In this document: one piece after another, positions 20,386 through 31,925 of the stretch
Layout of the letters: every line of letters starts with the position of its first letter
How positions within the stretch are numbered: position 1 is the first letter of the stretch
DNA from: Dermanyssus gallinae
Taxonomy: Eukaryota; Arthropoda; Arachnida; Mesostigmata; Dermanyssidae
NCBI GenBank assembly: GCA_003439945.1
Contig: QVRM01006788.1
Coordinates: 1-64,000 of the forward strand
Direction: 5' to 3'
Length of the DNA stretch: 64,000 bases
The notes under the pieces: model-generated
What the model saw: the letters and a program-made list of their open reading frames with translations, nothing else
Databases searched by the model: none
Told to the model about the DNA's origin: nothing
Program-made: the position numbers and the translations under genes

Positions 20386-21390
20386 ATTTCTCTGACAAAT
20401 GCCTGGCCACCAATCACATCGAATAATCGACAGCAGAAATGATCCGGTGCGGACTGTAGGGTAATCAGCATACCAGGTCTGCTCGCCCTCCCGCCCACGT
20501 GTGGCGATGAACAAGTTCCCCGCCAGCCAGTGATGACGTCGACTTGCTGGCGACTCACGACGACCGGTAGACAACTCGTGTTGTGTTTGCGACTGGGACG
20601 CTGGATTGTCGCTGCTGGTTCTTCAGTCTGTGCCGGGCGACAGGCAACGAAAAGGGTCGTCGGAGAACGAAGATGTGCGACGATATGAGGTGGAAGCCTC
20701 GCCTGAAGATGTCGCGTATTTGCTGGATTTGTAGTAGCTGTTTAGGAAGGTCACCGGCGGCGGGAGGAAGAGGCAACGAGCATAGCATATAATAAGGTCA
20801 CCTTTAAATCCGCCCAAATCTCAGTAATAATTCTGCCTCACTAATTATGCAGAATCGATTCGGAAACAAAGTTTGTGGTTATGCTCCACACTGAGATCAT
20901 AGTTTAGCTGCTCTCTGCAAATTTGCATGATAATCGTAAGCTCTGAAACTATAATTTTACATATCATTTGGCGTCGGTGCGGTGACTTGCAGCATATGCA
21001 CGTCAACAGCAACAACATCAGCAACAAAAACTGCTGAAGCAGCAGTAGCAGACACGAGTTACATTGAGACGACAATGACGGGTTACGACAAACAACATTA
21101 TGATGATATCCCGTAACCACACGTTAACGCGGAGACAATTGTTCACTCCAATGTGCTAACATAAAAGGTCATTAAATAAATTAAAGTTCATACTGACATT
21201 ATGATTTTAATTTTGTCACCGCACTCGTGGCCCTCGCATCCATTATGTCGTCTTTGTCGTTCTCGTTGTCTTCATCGCTGTGGCCTTCGGGGGCATCGCT
21301 GTGGCCTTCGGTTTGGCTGTTTTCGTTAGATCCATTGTGGGTGTAGTGGCTGTTGTTGTTCTCGCCGTTGTTGTTGCTTTGGATGCTGGG
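20386..21390. other. Unassigned DNA with minor CAG/CAA-rich and duplicated patches
   Basis: No gene was recognised. 21000-21052 is rich in CAG/CAA/CAT triplets. 21271-21315 contains two copies of CATCGCTGTGGCCTTCGG. Short ORFs lack motifs. Confidence 0.55.
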
Positions 21391-21443
<53 letters not shown>

Positions 21444-21457
21444 TTTAATATATATAT
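21391..21457. repeat. (TA)n microsatellite with oligo-T
   Basis: About 45 bases of TA, a run of about 12 T, then TA again. Confidence 0.95.
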
Positions 21458-21536
21458 GTACGCATATTTATTTAGGAATTTAATATATACATGTGAATGT
21501 TTAAATCCACGGCGCCGATGGCTCACTCCTCATCTA

Positions 21537-22131
21537 TCACTCGTGTCCGAGTGGAAATCTTGCCCGATCCCTGACGCGAAGACGCGGGTCCATCCAGTCT
21601 TTCATAGTTCCGAGCACCGAAATCGCGTTACCTCTCTGAATCTCTAGGAAAAGCCATTGGCAGAAGAAAGTGCCCGCCCTCTTGTCCATCGTAGTCTGCT
21701 GTAAAGCGTCGCCAACCTGGGAAATTAGCGTCGTTGTGAGGGGCCCAGGGCCACCCAGCGTCTCGAATGCGAAGGGTGAAAAGTGGTACGCCCGGCCTAA
21801 GTTCGCATACTTTCTTATGTTTGATGTCTCGGCGCGGAAAGCAGCAGTTCCTGGGCGAGAAGCGCCGGGACCGACAAGGGAGGGGGCCAGAGAGTCGGTC
21901 ACCGTCGCATCCCACACCAGGGAACGACCCTTGTAGAAAGGTATCAAAGTCAGGCCGTCGGGCCGCTTGCCATCGTCTCTAGAAAGACCAGGCGTTTCCA
22001 GGACGCAAGGGATTCCGGCCTTTCGCAACGACTTTGCAAGAATGTCATTCAAAGCGGTGTGACGTGGTTGCCGGCCCGCCGAGTGAGCGCAAGACAGGGT
22101 GTGTCTGGCCAGCCGTCCGACAGGCTCGCCA
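21537..22131 (-). pseudogene. C-terminal fragment of a retroelement: CCHC knuckle plus PD-(D/E)XK-like nuclease domain
   Basis: The minus frame ends at a stop at 21537. Entering from 22131 it reads CGEPVGRLARHTLSCAHSAG and then GRQPRHTALNDILAKSLRKA, a C..RH.xxC knuckle followed by a helix. Next comes GLSRDDGKRPDGLTLIPFYK and then GRSLVWDATVTDSLAPS. RPDG...VWDATV.D has the form of a PD-(D/E)XK (restriction-like) active site: Asp of PD, then Asp in VWD. It ends with FCQWLFLEIQRGNAISVLGT, a conserved closing phrase I associate with RT-linked retroelement C-termini in many animals. The whole fragment is open without a stop (about 198 codons), so it is either young or under constraint. Sequence further upstream in the same frame (YIYIYI) is microsatellite. 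Confidence 0.65.
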
Positions 22132-22132
22132 C

Positions 22133-22164
<32 letters not shown>

Positions 22165-22165
22165 G
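22132..22165. repeat. (TA)n microsatellite at the 5' break of the retroelement fragment
   Basis: About 34 bases of TA exactly where the coding similarity of the fragment stops. Confidence 0.95.
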
Positions 22166-23809
22166 CATTGGCTTGATTCGTTAATAGCCAAATGTATGGC
22201 AGATGCACAGCTGCTAACATCCGTTGTAGCTCTCCCTGCAAGGCGAGGGCGCCGCGTTCTCGTTTGGTTTTATTTTTAACATTATAAAAGTTATGTGGTT
22301 ATAAGAACGAGCTGGTTCTAAGAACGAGGCGGTGATAAGAACGAGCTGGTTGTAAGAACAAGCTAGTTGTAAGGACAACACGGTTTTAAGAACGAGCTGG
22401 TTTTAAGAACGAGCCGGTTTTAAGAACGAGCCGGTTTTAAGAACGAGCCGATTCCAAGAACGCGCCGGTTCTAAGAACAAGTTGAGTCTAAGTCGGGTCT
22501 AATAGCAAGTCGGGCCTAAAGATAATACGTTTTTAACAACGAGTTGGTTGTAAGAACGAGGTGGTTCTAAGAACGAGCTTGTTCTAGGAACAAGCTGGTC
22601 CTAAAAACGAGCCGTTCTGAGGACAATACGGTTCTAAGAACGAGTCGGTTGTAAGAAACAAGCCGGTTGTAAGAAACGAGCTGGTTCTAAGAACGAGGTA
22701 GTTATAAGAACGAAGTGGTTCTAAGAACGAGGTGGTTCTAAGAGAGAGTTGGTTCTAAGGACGGGCTTGTTCGAAGAACAAGCTGGTTCTAAATACGAGC
22801 CGTTTTAAGAAAAATACGGTTCTAAGAACATGTCGGTTTCAAGAACAAGTTGGCTCTAAGAACGATGTTGCTCTAAGAACAAGGTGATTCTAAGAACGAG
22901 GTGGTTCTAAGAAAGAGCTGATTTTAAGAACGAGCTTGTTATTAGAACAAGCTGGCTCTAAAAACAAACAAGCCGGTTTTAAGAAACGAGCTGGTTCTAA
23001 GAACGAAATGGTCTTAAAAACGAAGTGGTTCTAAAAACGAGGTGGTTTTAAGAAAGAGCTGGTTTTAAAAACGAGCTTGTTCTAAAAACGAGCCGTTTTA
23101 AGGACAATACGGTTCTAAGAACGAACGGGTATAAAGAACGATGCGGTTCTAAGAACGAGGTGGTTCTAAGAACAAGGTGGTTGTCAGAAAGAGCTGGTTC
23201 TAAAAACGAGCCGTTCTAAGGACAATACGGTTCTAAGAACGAGCCGATTGTAAGAACGAGGCGGTTTTAAGAACGAGGTGGTTCTAAGAACGAGGTGGTT
23301 CTAAGAACGGGGTGGTTGTAAGAACGGGGTGGTTCTAAGAAAGAGCTGGTTCTAAGAACGAGTTTGTTCTAAGCGTAAGCTTGTTCTAAGAACGAGGTGG
23401 TCGTAAGAAAGAGCTGGTTCTAAGAACAAACTGGTTCTAAAAACGAGTCGTTCTAGGAACGAGGTGGTTCTAAGAACGAGGTGGTTCTAAGAACGAGGTG
23501 GTTCTAAGAACGAGGTGGTCCTAAGAACGAGGTGGTCCTAAGAACGAGGTTGTTTTAAGAATGGGCTGGTTATAAGGACGAGCTTGTTATAAGAACAAGC
23601 TGGTTCTGAAAACGAGCCGTTCTAAGGATAATAGGGTTTTAAGAACGAGCCGGCTGTAAGAAACGCGCTGGTTCTAAGAACGAGGTGGTTTTAAGAACGA
23701 GCCGGTTCTAAGAAAGAGCTGGTTCTGAGAACAAGCTGGTTCTAAAAACGAGTCGTTTTAAGGACAATACGGTTCTAAAAACGAGCCGGCTGTAAGAAAC
23801 GAGGTGGTT

Positions 23810-23905
23810 CTAAGAACGAGGTGGTTCTAATAACGAGGTGGTTCTAATAACGAGGTGGTTCTAATAACGAGGTGGTTCTAATAACGAGGTGGTTCTAAGA
23901 ACGAG
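23810..23905 (+). repeat. Local homogeneous run of the GAGGTGGTTCTAATAAC variant
   Basis: Four consecutive units share the otherwise rare AATAAC in place of AAGAAC, showing a very recent local amplification. Confidence 0.85.
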
Positions 23906-24780
23906 ATGGTTCTAAGAACGAGGTAGTTCTAAGAACGAGCCGGTTTTAAGAAAGAGCTGGTTCTGAGAAAGAGCTGGTTCTGAGAACAAGCTGGTGCTAA
24001 AAACGAGCCGTTCTAAGCCGACAATACGGTTCTAAGAATGAGTCGGCTGTAAGAATCGAGGTGGTTATAAGAACGAGGTGGTTCTAAGTACGAGCTGGCT
24101 CTAAGAACCGGGTTTTTAAGAATGAGGTGGTTGTAAGAATGAGGTGGTTCTAAGAATGAAGTGGTTCTAAGAACGACGTGGTGCTAAGAAAGAGCTGGTT
24201 TTAAGAACGAGGTGGTTTTAAGAAAGGGCTGGTTATAAGAACGAGCTTGTTATAAGAACAAGCTGGTTCTAAAAACCAGCCGTTCTAAGGTTAATAGGGT
24301 TTTAAGAACGAGCCCGCTGTAAGAAACGAGCTGGTTCTGAGAACAAGCTGGTTCTAAAAACGAGTCGTTCTAAGGACAATACGGTTCTAAGAACGAGCCG
24401 GCTGTCAGAAACGAGGTGGTTCTAAGAACGAGCTGGCTGTAAGAACAGGGTGGTTTTAAGAACGAGGTGGTTCTAAGAACGAGCTGGTTCTTAGAACGAG
24501 GTGGTTATAAGAATGAGGTGGTTCTAAGAACGAGCCGGTTGTGAGAAACGAGGTGGTTCTAGGAACGAGGTGGTTTTAAGAACGAAGTGGCTCTAAGAAC
24601 GAGGTGGGGCTAAGAAACAGCCGGTTTTAAGAACAAGCTTGTTCTAAGGACAAGCTGGTTCTAAGAACAAGCCGGTTGTAAGAACAAGCCAGTTCTAAGA
24701 ACGAGCCGGTTGTAAGAACGAGCCGGTTGTCAGAACAAGGTGGTTTTAAGAACGAGGTGGTTTTAAGAACGAGGTGGTTC

Positions 24781-24962
24781 TAAGAAAGAGCTGGTTTTAA
24801 GAAAGAGCTGGTTCTAAGAAAGAGCTGGTTCTAAGAAAGAGCTGGTTCCAAGAACGAGCTTGTTCTAAGAACAAGCTGGTTTTAAGAAAGAGCTGGTTCT
24901 AAGAAAGAGCTGGTTCTAAGAAAGAGCTGGTTCCAAGAACGAGCTTGTTCTAAGAACAAGCT
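24781..24962 (+). repeat. Tandem duplication of a roughly 90-100 bp multi-monomer block
   Basis: A run of AAGAAAGAGCTGGTTCT units ending in GGTTCCAAGAACGAGCTTGT occurs twice in succession (about 24786-24870 and 24880-24955). The shared rare TTCCAAG confirms duplication. Confidence 0.8.
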
Positions 24963-26439
24963 GGCTCTAAAAAGCCGTTCTACAATCAATATGGTTCTAT
25001 GAACGAGCCGGTTGTAAGAAACGAGCTGGTTCTAAGAGCGAGGCAGTTCTAAGAAAGAGTTGGTTTTAAGAACGAGGTGGTTTTAAGAACGAAGTGGTTT
25101 TGGGAACGAGCTGGTTCTTAAAATGAGCTGGTTCTAAGAACGAGGTGGTTCGAAAAACGAGATGGTTTTAAGAACGAGGTAATTCTAAGAACGAGGTGAA
25201 TCTAAGGAAGAGCTGGTTCTAAGAACGAGCTTGTTCTAGGAAAAAGCTGGTTCTAAAAACGAGCCGTTCGAAGAACAATATGGTTCTAAGAACGAGCCGG
25301 CTGTAAGAAACGAGGTGATTCTAAGAACGAGCTGGCTGTAAGAACAGGGTGGTTTTAAGAACGAGGTGGTTCTGAGAACGAGCTGGTCCTAAGAACGAGC
25401 TGGTTCTAAGAATGAGGTGGTTCTAAGAACGACGTGGTTCTAAGAAAGAGCTGGTTTTAAGAACGAGCTTGTTCTATGAACAAGCTGATTCTAAAAACGA
25501 GCCATTCTAAGGAAAATACAGTTCTAAGAACGAGGCTATTGTAAGAAACAAGGTGGTTCTAAGAACGAGCCGGTTGTAAGAAACGAGGTGGTTCTAAGAA
25601 CGAGGTGGTTTTAAGAACGAAGTGGCTCTAAGAACGAGGTGGGGCTAAGAAACAGCCGGTTTTAAGAACAAGCTTGTTCTAAAAACAAGCTGGTTCTAAG
25701 AACAAGCCGGTTCTAAGATCAAGCCGGTTCTAAGAAGGAGCCGGTTGTAAGAACGAGCTGGTTGTAAGAACGAGGTGGTTCTAAGAACGAGGTGGTTTAA
25801 AGAACGAGGTGGTTCTAAGAAAGAGCTGGTTTTAAGAAAGAGCTGGTTCTAAGAAAGAGCTGGTTCTAAGAACGAGCTTGTTCTAAGAACAAGCTGGTTC
25901 TAAAAACGAGCCGTTCTACAAACAATATGGTTCTATGAACGAGCCGGTTGTAAGAAACGAGCTGGTTCTAAGAGCGAGGTAGTTCTAAGAAAGAGTTGGT
26001 TTTAAGAACGAGGTGGTTCTAAGAAAAGTGGTTCTGGGTAACGAGCTAGTTTCTTAAACATAGCCTGTTCTGTGTAACAATCTTGGTTCTAAAAAGAGCT
26101 GGTTCCTAAGATCGAGGTGGTTTTAAGAACGAGATGGTTTTAAGACGAGGAATTCTAAGAACGAAGGTGGTTTAAAGAAGGCTGGTTTTAAGAACGAGCT
26201 TGTTCTAGGAAAATGCTGTTCTAAAAACGAGCCGTTCGAGAACATATGGTTCTAAAAACGAGCTGGGTCTAAAAAAGAGTGTTTCTAAAAAAGAGCTGGT
26301 TTTAAGAACGAGCTTAATTCTATGAACAAGCTGGTGCTAAAAACGAGCCGTTCTAAGAACGAGCTTGTTCTATGAACAAGCTGGATTTCTAAAAACGAGC
26401 CGTTCTAAGACAATAAGGGTCTAGGACGAGCCGGTTGTA

Positions 26440-29350
26440 AGAAACGAGGTGGTTCTAAGAACAAGGTGGTTCTAAGAACGATGTGGTTCTAAGAAAGAGG
26501 TGGTTTAAGAACGAGGTGGTTTTAAGAATGAGGTAGTTCTAGAAACAAGGTGGGTCTAAGAAAGAGCTGGTTCTAAGAACGAGGTGGTTGTAAGAAAGAG
26601 CTGAATTATAAGAACGAGCCGGATGTTAGAAACGAGCTGGTTCTAAGAACGAGGTGGTTCTAAGAACGAGCCGGTTCTAAGAAAGAGCTGGTTCTGAGAA
26701 CAAGCTGGTTCTAAAAACGAGTCGTTCTAAGTACAATACGGTTCTAAGAACGAGCCGGCTGTAAGAAACGAGGTGGTTCTAAGAACGAGCTGGCTGTAAG
26801 AACAGGGTGGTTTTAAGAACGAGTGGTTCTAAGAATGAGGTGGTTCTAAGAATGAGGTGGTTCTAAGAATGAGGTGGTTCTAAGAAAGACGTGGTTCTAA
26901 GAAAGAGCTGGTTCTAAGAACGAGGTGGTTCTAAGAAAGAGCTGGTTTTAAGAACGAGCTTGTTTTATGAACAAGCTGATTCTAAAAACGAGCCATTCTA
27001 AGGAAAACACGGTTTTATGAACGAGGCGATTGTATGAAACGAGGCGGTTGTAAGAAACGAGGTGGTTCTAAGAACGAGCCGGTTGTAAGAAACGAGGTGG
27101 TTCTAAGAACGAGGTGGTTTTAAGAACGAAGTGGCTCTAAGAACGAGGTGGGGCTAAGAAACAGCCGGTTTTAACAACAAGCTTGTTCTGAGAACGAACC
27201 GGTTGTAAGAACGAGGTGGTTGTAAGAACGAGGTGGTTTTAAGAACGAGGTGGTTCTAAGAAAGAGCTGGTTTTAAGAAAGAGCTGGTTTTAAGAAAGAG
27301 CTGGTTTCAAGAACGAGCTTGTTCTAAGAACAAGATGGCTCTAAAAACGAGCCGTTCTACAAACAATATGGTTCTATGAACGAGCCGGTTGTAAGAAACG
27401 AGCTGATTCTAAGAGCGAGGTAGTTCTAAGAAAGAGTTGGTTTTAAGAACGAGGTGGTTCTAAGAAAAAGTGGTTCTGGGAACGAGCTAGTTCTTAAAAA
27501 GAGCTGGTTCTGGGAACGAGCTGGTTCTAAAAAAGAGCTGGTTCTAAGAACGAGGTGGTTCGAAGAACAAGATGGTTTTAAGAACGAGGTAATTCTAAGA
27601 ACGAGGTGGTTCTAAGAAAGAGCTGGTTCTAAGAACGAGCTTGTTCTAGGAAAAAGCTGGTTCTAAAAACGAGCCGTTCGAAAAACAATATGGTTCTAAA
27701 AAACGAGCTGGTTCTAAAAACGAGGTGGTTCTAAAAAAGAGCTGGTTCTAAGAACGAGCTTGTTCTAAGAACGAGCTTGTTCTATGAACAAGCTGGTTCT
27801 AAAAACGAGCCGTTCTAAAAACGAGCTTGTTCTATGAACAAGCTGGTTCTAAAAACGAGCCGTTCTAAGAACAATAAGGGTCTAGGACGAGCCGGTTGTA
27901 AGAAACGAGGTGGTTCTAAGAACTAGGTGGTTCTAAGAATGATGTGGTTCTAAGAAAGAGGTGGTTTTAAGAACGAGGTGGTTTTAAGAATGAGGTAGTT
28001 CTAGGAACAAGGTGGTTCTAAGAAAGAGCTGGTTCTAAGAACGAGGTGGTTGTAAGAAAGAGCTGGTTTTAAGAACGAGCCGGATGTTAGAAACGAGGTG
28101 GTTCTAAGAACGAGCCGGTTCTAAGAACGAGCCGGTTTTAAGAAAGAGCTGGTTCTGAGAACAAGCTGGTTTTAAAAACGAGTCGTTCTAAGGACAATAC
28201 GGTTCTAAGAACGAGCCGGCTGTAAGAAACGAGGTGGTTCTAAGAACGAGCTGGCTGTAAGAACAGGGTGGTTTTAAGAACGAGGTGGTTCTAAGAACGA
28301 GCTGGTTCCAAGAACGAGCTGGTTCTAAGAATGAGGTGGTTCTAAGAATGAGGTGGTTCTAAGAAAGACGTGGTTCTAAGAAAGAGCTGGTTCTAAAAAC
28401 GAGGTGGTTCTAAGAAAGAGCTGGTTTTAAGAACGAGCTTGTTTTATGAACAAGCTGATTCTAAAAACGAGCCATTTTAAGGAAAACACGGTTCTAAGAA
28501 CGAGGCGGTTGTATGAAACGAGGCGGTTATAAGAAACGAGGTGGTTCTAAGAACGAGCCGGTTGTAAGAAACGAGGTGGTTCTAAGAACGAGGTGGTTTT
28601 AAAAACGAAGTGGCTCTAAGAACGAGGTGGGGCTAAGAAACAGCCGGTTTTAAGAACAAGCTTGTTCTAAGAACAAGCTGGTTCTACGAACAGGCCGGTT
28701 CTAAGAACAAGCCGGTTCTAGGAACGAGCCGGTTGTAAGAACGAGCCGGTTGTAAGAACGAGGTGGTTCTAAGAACGAGGTGGTTTTAAAAACGAGGTGG
28801 TTCTTAGAAAGAGCTGGTTTTAAGAAAGAGCTGGTTTTAAGAACGAGCTGGTTGTAAGAATGAGGTGGTTCTACAAACAATATGGTTCTATGAACGAGCC
28901 GGTTGTAAGAAACGAGCTGGTTCTAAGAGCGAGGTAGTTCTAAGAAAGAATTGGTTTTAAGAACGAAGTGGTTCTGGGAACGAGCCAGTTCTTAAAAAGA
29001 GCTGGTTCTAAGAACGAGGTGGTTCGAAAAACGAGATGGTTTTAAGAACGAGGTAATTCTAAGAACGAGGTGGTTCTAAGACAGAGCTGGTTCTAAGAAC
29101 GAGCTTGTTCTAGGAAAAAGCTGGTTCTAAAAACGAGCCGTTTGAAGAACAATATGGTTCTAAGAACGAGTCGGCTGTAAGAAACGAGGTGATTCTAAGA
29201 ACGAGCTGGCTGTAAGAACAGGGTGGTTTTTAAAACGAGGTGGTTCTGAGAACGAGCTGGTTCTAAGAGCGAGCTGGTTCTAAGAATGAGGTGGTTCTAA
29301 GAATGAGGTGGTTCTAAGAACGACGTGGTTCTAAGAAAGAGCTGGTTCTA
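26440..29350 (+). repeat. Pair of adjacent higher-order repeats, about 1.45 kb each
   Basis: The ordered landmarks (GTCGTTCTAAG, then GAGCCGGCTGTAAGAAACGA, then GAACAGGGTGGTTTTAAG) at about 26722 recur in the same order at about 28172, an offset of about 1,450 bases. The following unit order up to the AACAATATGGTTCTATGAAC landmark is similar but has indels. Confidence 0.75.
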
Positions 29351-31680
29351 AGAACGAGGTGGTTCTAAGAAAGAGCTGGTTTTAAGAACGAGCTTGTTCT
29401 ATGAACAAGCTGATTCTAAAAACGAGCCATTCTAAGGAAAATACGGTTCTAAGAACGAGGCGGTTGTAAGAAACGAGGTAGTTCTAAGAACGAGCCGGTT
29501 GTAAGAAACGAGGTGGTTCTAAGAACGAGGTGGTTTTAAGAACGAAGTGGCTCTAAGAACGAGGTGGGGCTAAGAAACAGCCGGTTTTAAGAACAAGCTT
29601 GTTCTAAGAACACGCTGGTTCTAAGAACAAGCCGGTTCTAAGAACAAGCCGGTTCTAAGAACAAGCCGGTTCAAAGAACGAGCCGGTTGTATGAACGAGG
29701 TGGTTCTAAGAACGAGGTGGTTTTACGAACGAGGTGGTTCTAAGAAAGAGCTGGTTTTAAGAAAGAGCTGGTTCTAAGAAAGAGCTGGTTTTAAGAACGA
29801 GCTTGTTCTAAGAACAAGCTGGCTCTAAAAAACGAGCCGTTCTACAAACAATATGGTTCTATGAACGAGCCGGTTGTAAGAAACGAGCTGGTTCTAAGAG
29901 CGAGGTAGTTCTAAGAAAGAGTTGGTTTTAAGAACGAGATGGTTCTAAGCACAAAGTGGTTGTGGGAACGAGGTGGTTCTAGGAACAAAGTGGTTCTGGG
30001 AACGAGCTAGTTCTTAAAAAGAGCTGGTTCTGGGAACGAGCTGGTTCTTAAAAAGAGCTGGTTGTAAGAACGAGGTGATTCGAAGAACGAGATGGTTTTA
30101 AGAACGAGGTAATTCTAAGAACGAGGTGGTTCTAAGAAAGAGCTGGTTCTAAGAACGAGCTTGTTCTAGGAAAAAGCCGGTTCTAAAATCGAGCCGTTCG
30201 AAGAACAATATGGTTCTAAGAAACGAGCTGGTTCTAAAAACGAGGTGGTTCTAAAAAAGAGCTGGTTCTAAGAACGATCTTGTTCTAATAACGAGCTTGT
30301 TCTATGAACAAGCTGGTTCTAAAAACGAGCCGTTCTAAGAACAATAAGGGTCTAGGACGAGCCGGTTGTAAGAAACGAGGTGGTTCTAAGAACGAGGTGG
30401 TTGTAAGAACGATGTGGTTCTAAGAAAGAGGTGGTTTTAAGAACGAGGTGGTTTTAAGAACGAGGTAGTTCTAGGAACAAGGTGGTTCTAAGAAAGAGCT
30501 GGTTCTAAGAACGAGGCGGTTGTAAGAAAGAGCTGGTTTTAAGAACGAGCTGGTTCTGAGAACAAGCTGGTTCTAAAAACCAGTCGTTCTAAGGACAATA
30601 CGGTTCTAAGAACGAGCCGGCTGTAAGAAACGAGGTGGTTCTAAGAACGAGCTGGCTATAAGAACAGGGTGGTTTTAAGAACGAGGTGCTTCTAAGAACG
30701 AGCTGGTTCTAAGAATGAGGTGGTTCTAAGAGTGAGGTGGTTCTAAGAACGACGTGGTTCTAAGAAAGAGCTGGTTCTAAGAACGAGGTGGTTCTAAGAA
30801 GGAGCTGGTTCTAAGAACGAGCTTGTTCTATGAACAAGCTGATTCTAAATACGAGCCATTCTAAGGAAAACACGGTTCTAAGAACGAGGCGGTTGTATGA
30901 AACGAGGTGGTTGTAAAAAACGAGGTGGTTCTAAGAACGAGCCGGTTGTAAGAAACGAGGTCGTTCTAAGAACGACGTGGTTTTAAGAACGAAGTGGCTC
31001 TAAGAACGAGGTGGGGCTAAGAAACAGCCGGTTTTAAGAACAAGCCGGTTCTAAGAACAAGCCGGTTCTAAGAACGAGCCGGTTGTAAGAACGAGCCGGT
31101 CGTAAAAACGAGGTGGTTCTAAGAACGAGGTGGTTTTAAGAACGAAGTGGTTCTAAGAAAGAGCTGGTTTTAAGAAAGAGCTGGTTCTAAGAACGAGCTG
31201 GTTCTAAGAATGAGGTGGTTCTAAGAATGAGGTGGTTCTAAGAAAGAGCTGGTTCTAAGAAAGAGCTGGTTTTACGAACGAGCTTGTTCTATGAACAAGC
31301 TGATTCTAAAAACGAGTCATTCTAAGGAAAATACGGTTCTAAGAACGAGGCGGTTGTTTGAAACGAGGCGGTTGTAAGAAACGAGGTGGTTCTAAGAACG
31401 AGCCGGTTGTAAGAAACGAGGTGGTTCTAAGAACGAGGTGGTTTTAAGAACAAGGTGGTTCTAAGAACGAAGTGGTTCTGGGAACGAGCTGGTTCTTAAA
31501 AAGAGCTGGTTCTAAGAACGAGGTGGTTCTAAGAACGAGATGGTTTTAAGAATGAGGTAATTCTAAGAACGAGCTGGTTCTAAGAACGAGCTTGTCCTAT
31601 GAAAAGGCTGGTTCTAAAAACGAGCCGTTCGAAGAACAATATGGTTTTAAGACACGAGCTGGTTCTAAAAACGAGGTGGT

Positions 31681-31925
31681 TCTAAAAAAGAGCTGGTTCT
31701 AAGAACGAGCTTGTTCTATGAACAAGCTGGTTCTAAAAACGAGCCGTTCTAAGAACAATAAGGGTCTAGGACGAGCCGGTTGTAAGAAACGAGGTGGTTC
31801 TAAAAAAGAGCTGGTTCTAAGAACGAGCTTGTTCTATGAACAAGCTGGTTCTAAAAACGAGCCGTTCTAAGAACAATAAGGGTCTAGGACGAGCCGGTTG
31901 TAAGAAACGAGGTGGTTCTAAGAAC
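31681..31925 (+). repeat. Tandem duplication of a roughly 118-bp block (seven monomers)
   Basis: A block beginning AAAAAAGAGCTGGTTCTAAG and ending in GGTCTAGGACGAGCCGGTTG occurs at 31686 and again at about 31804. Confidence 0.85.
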
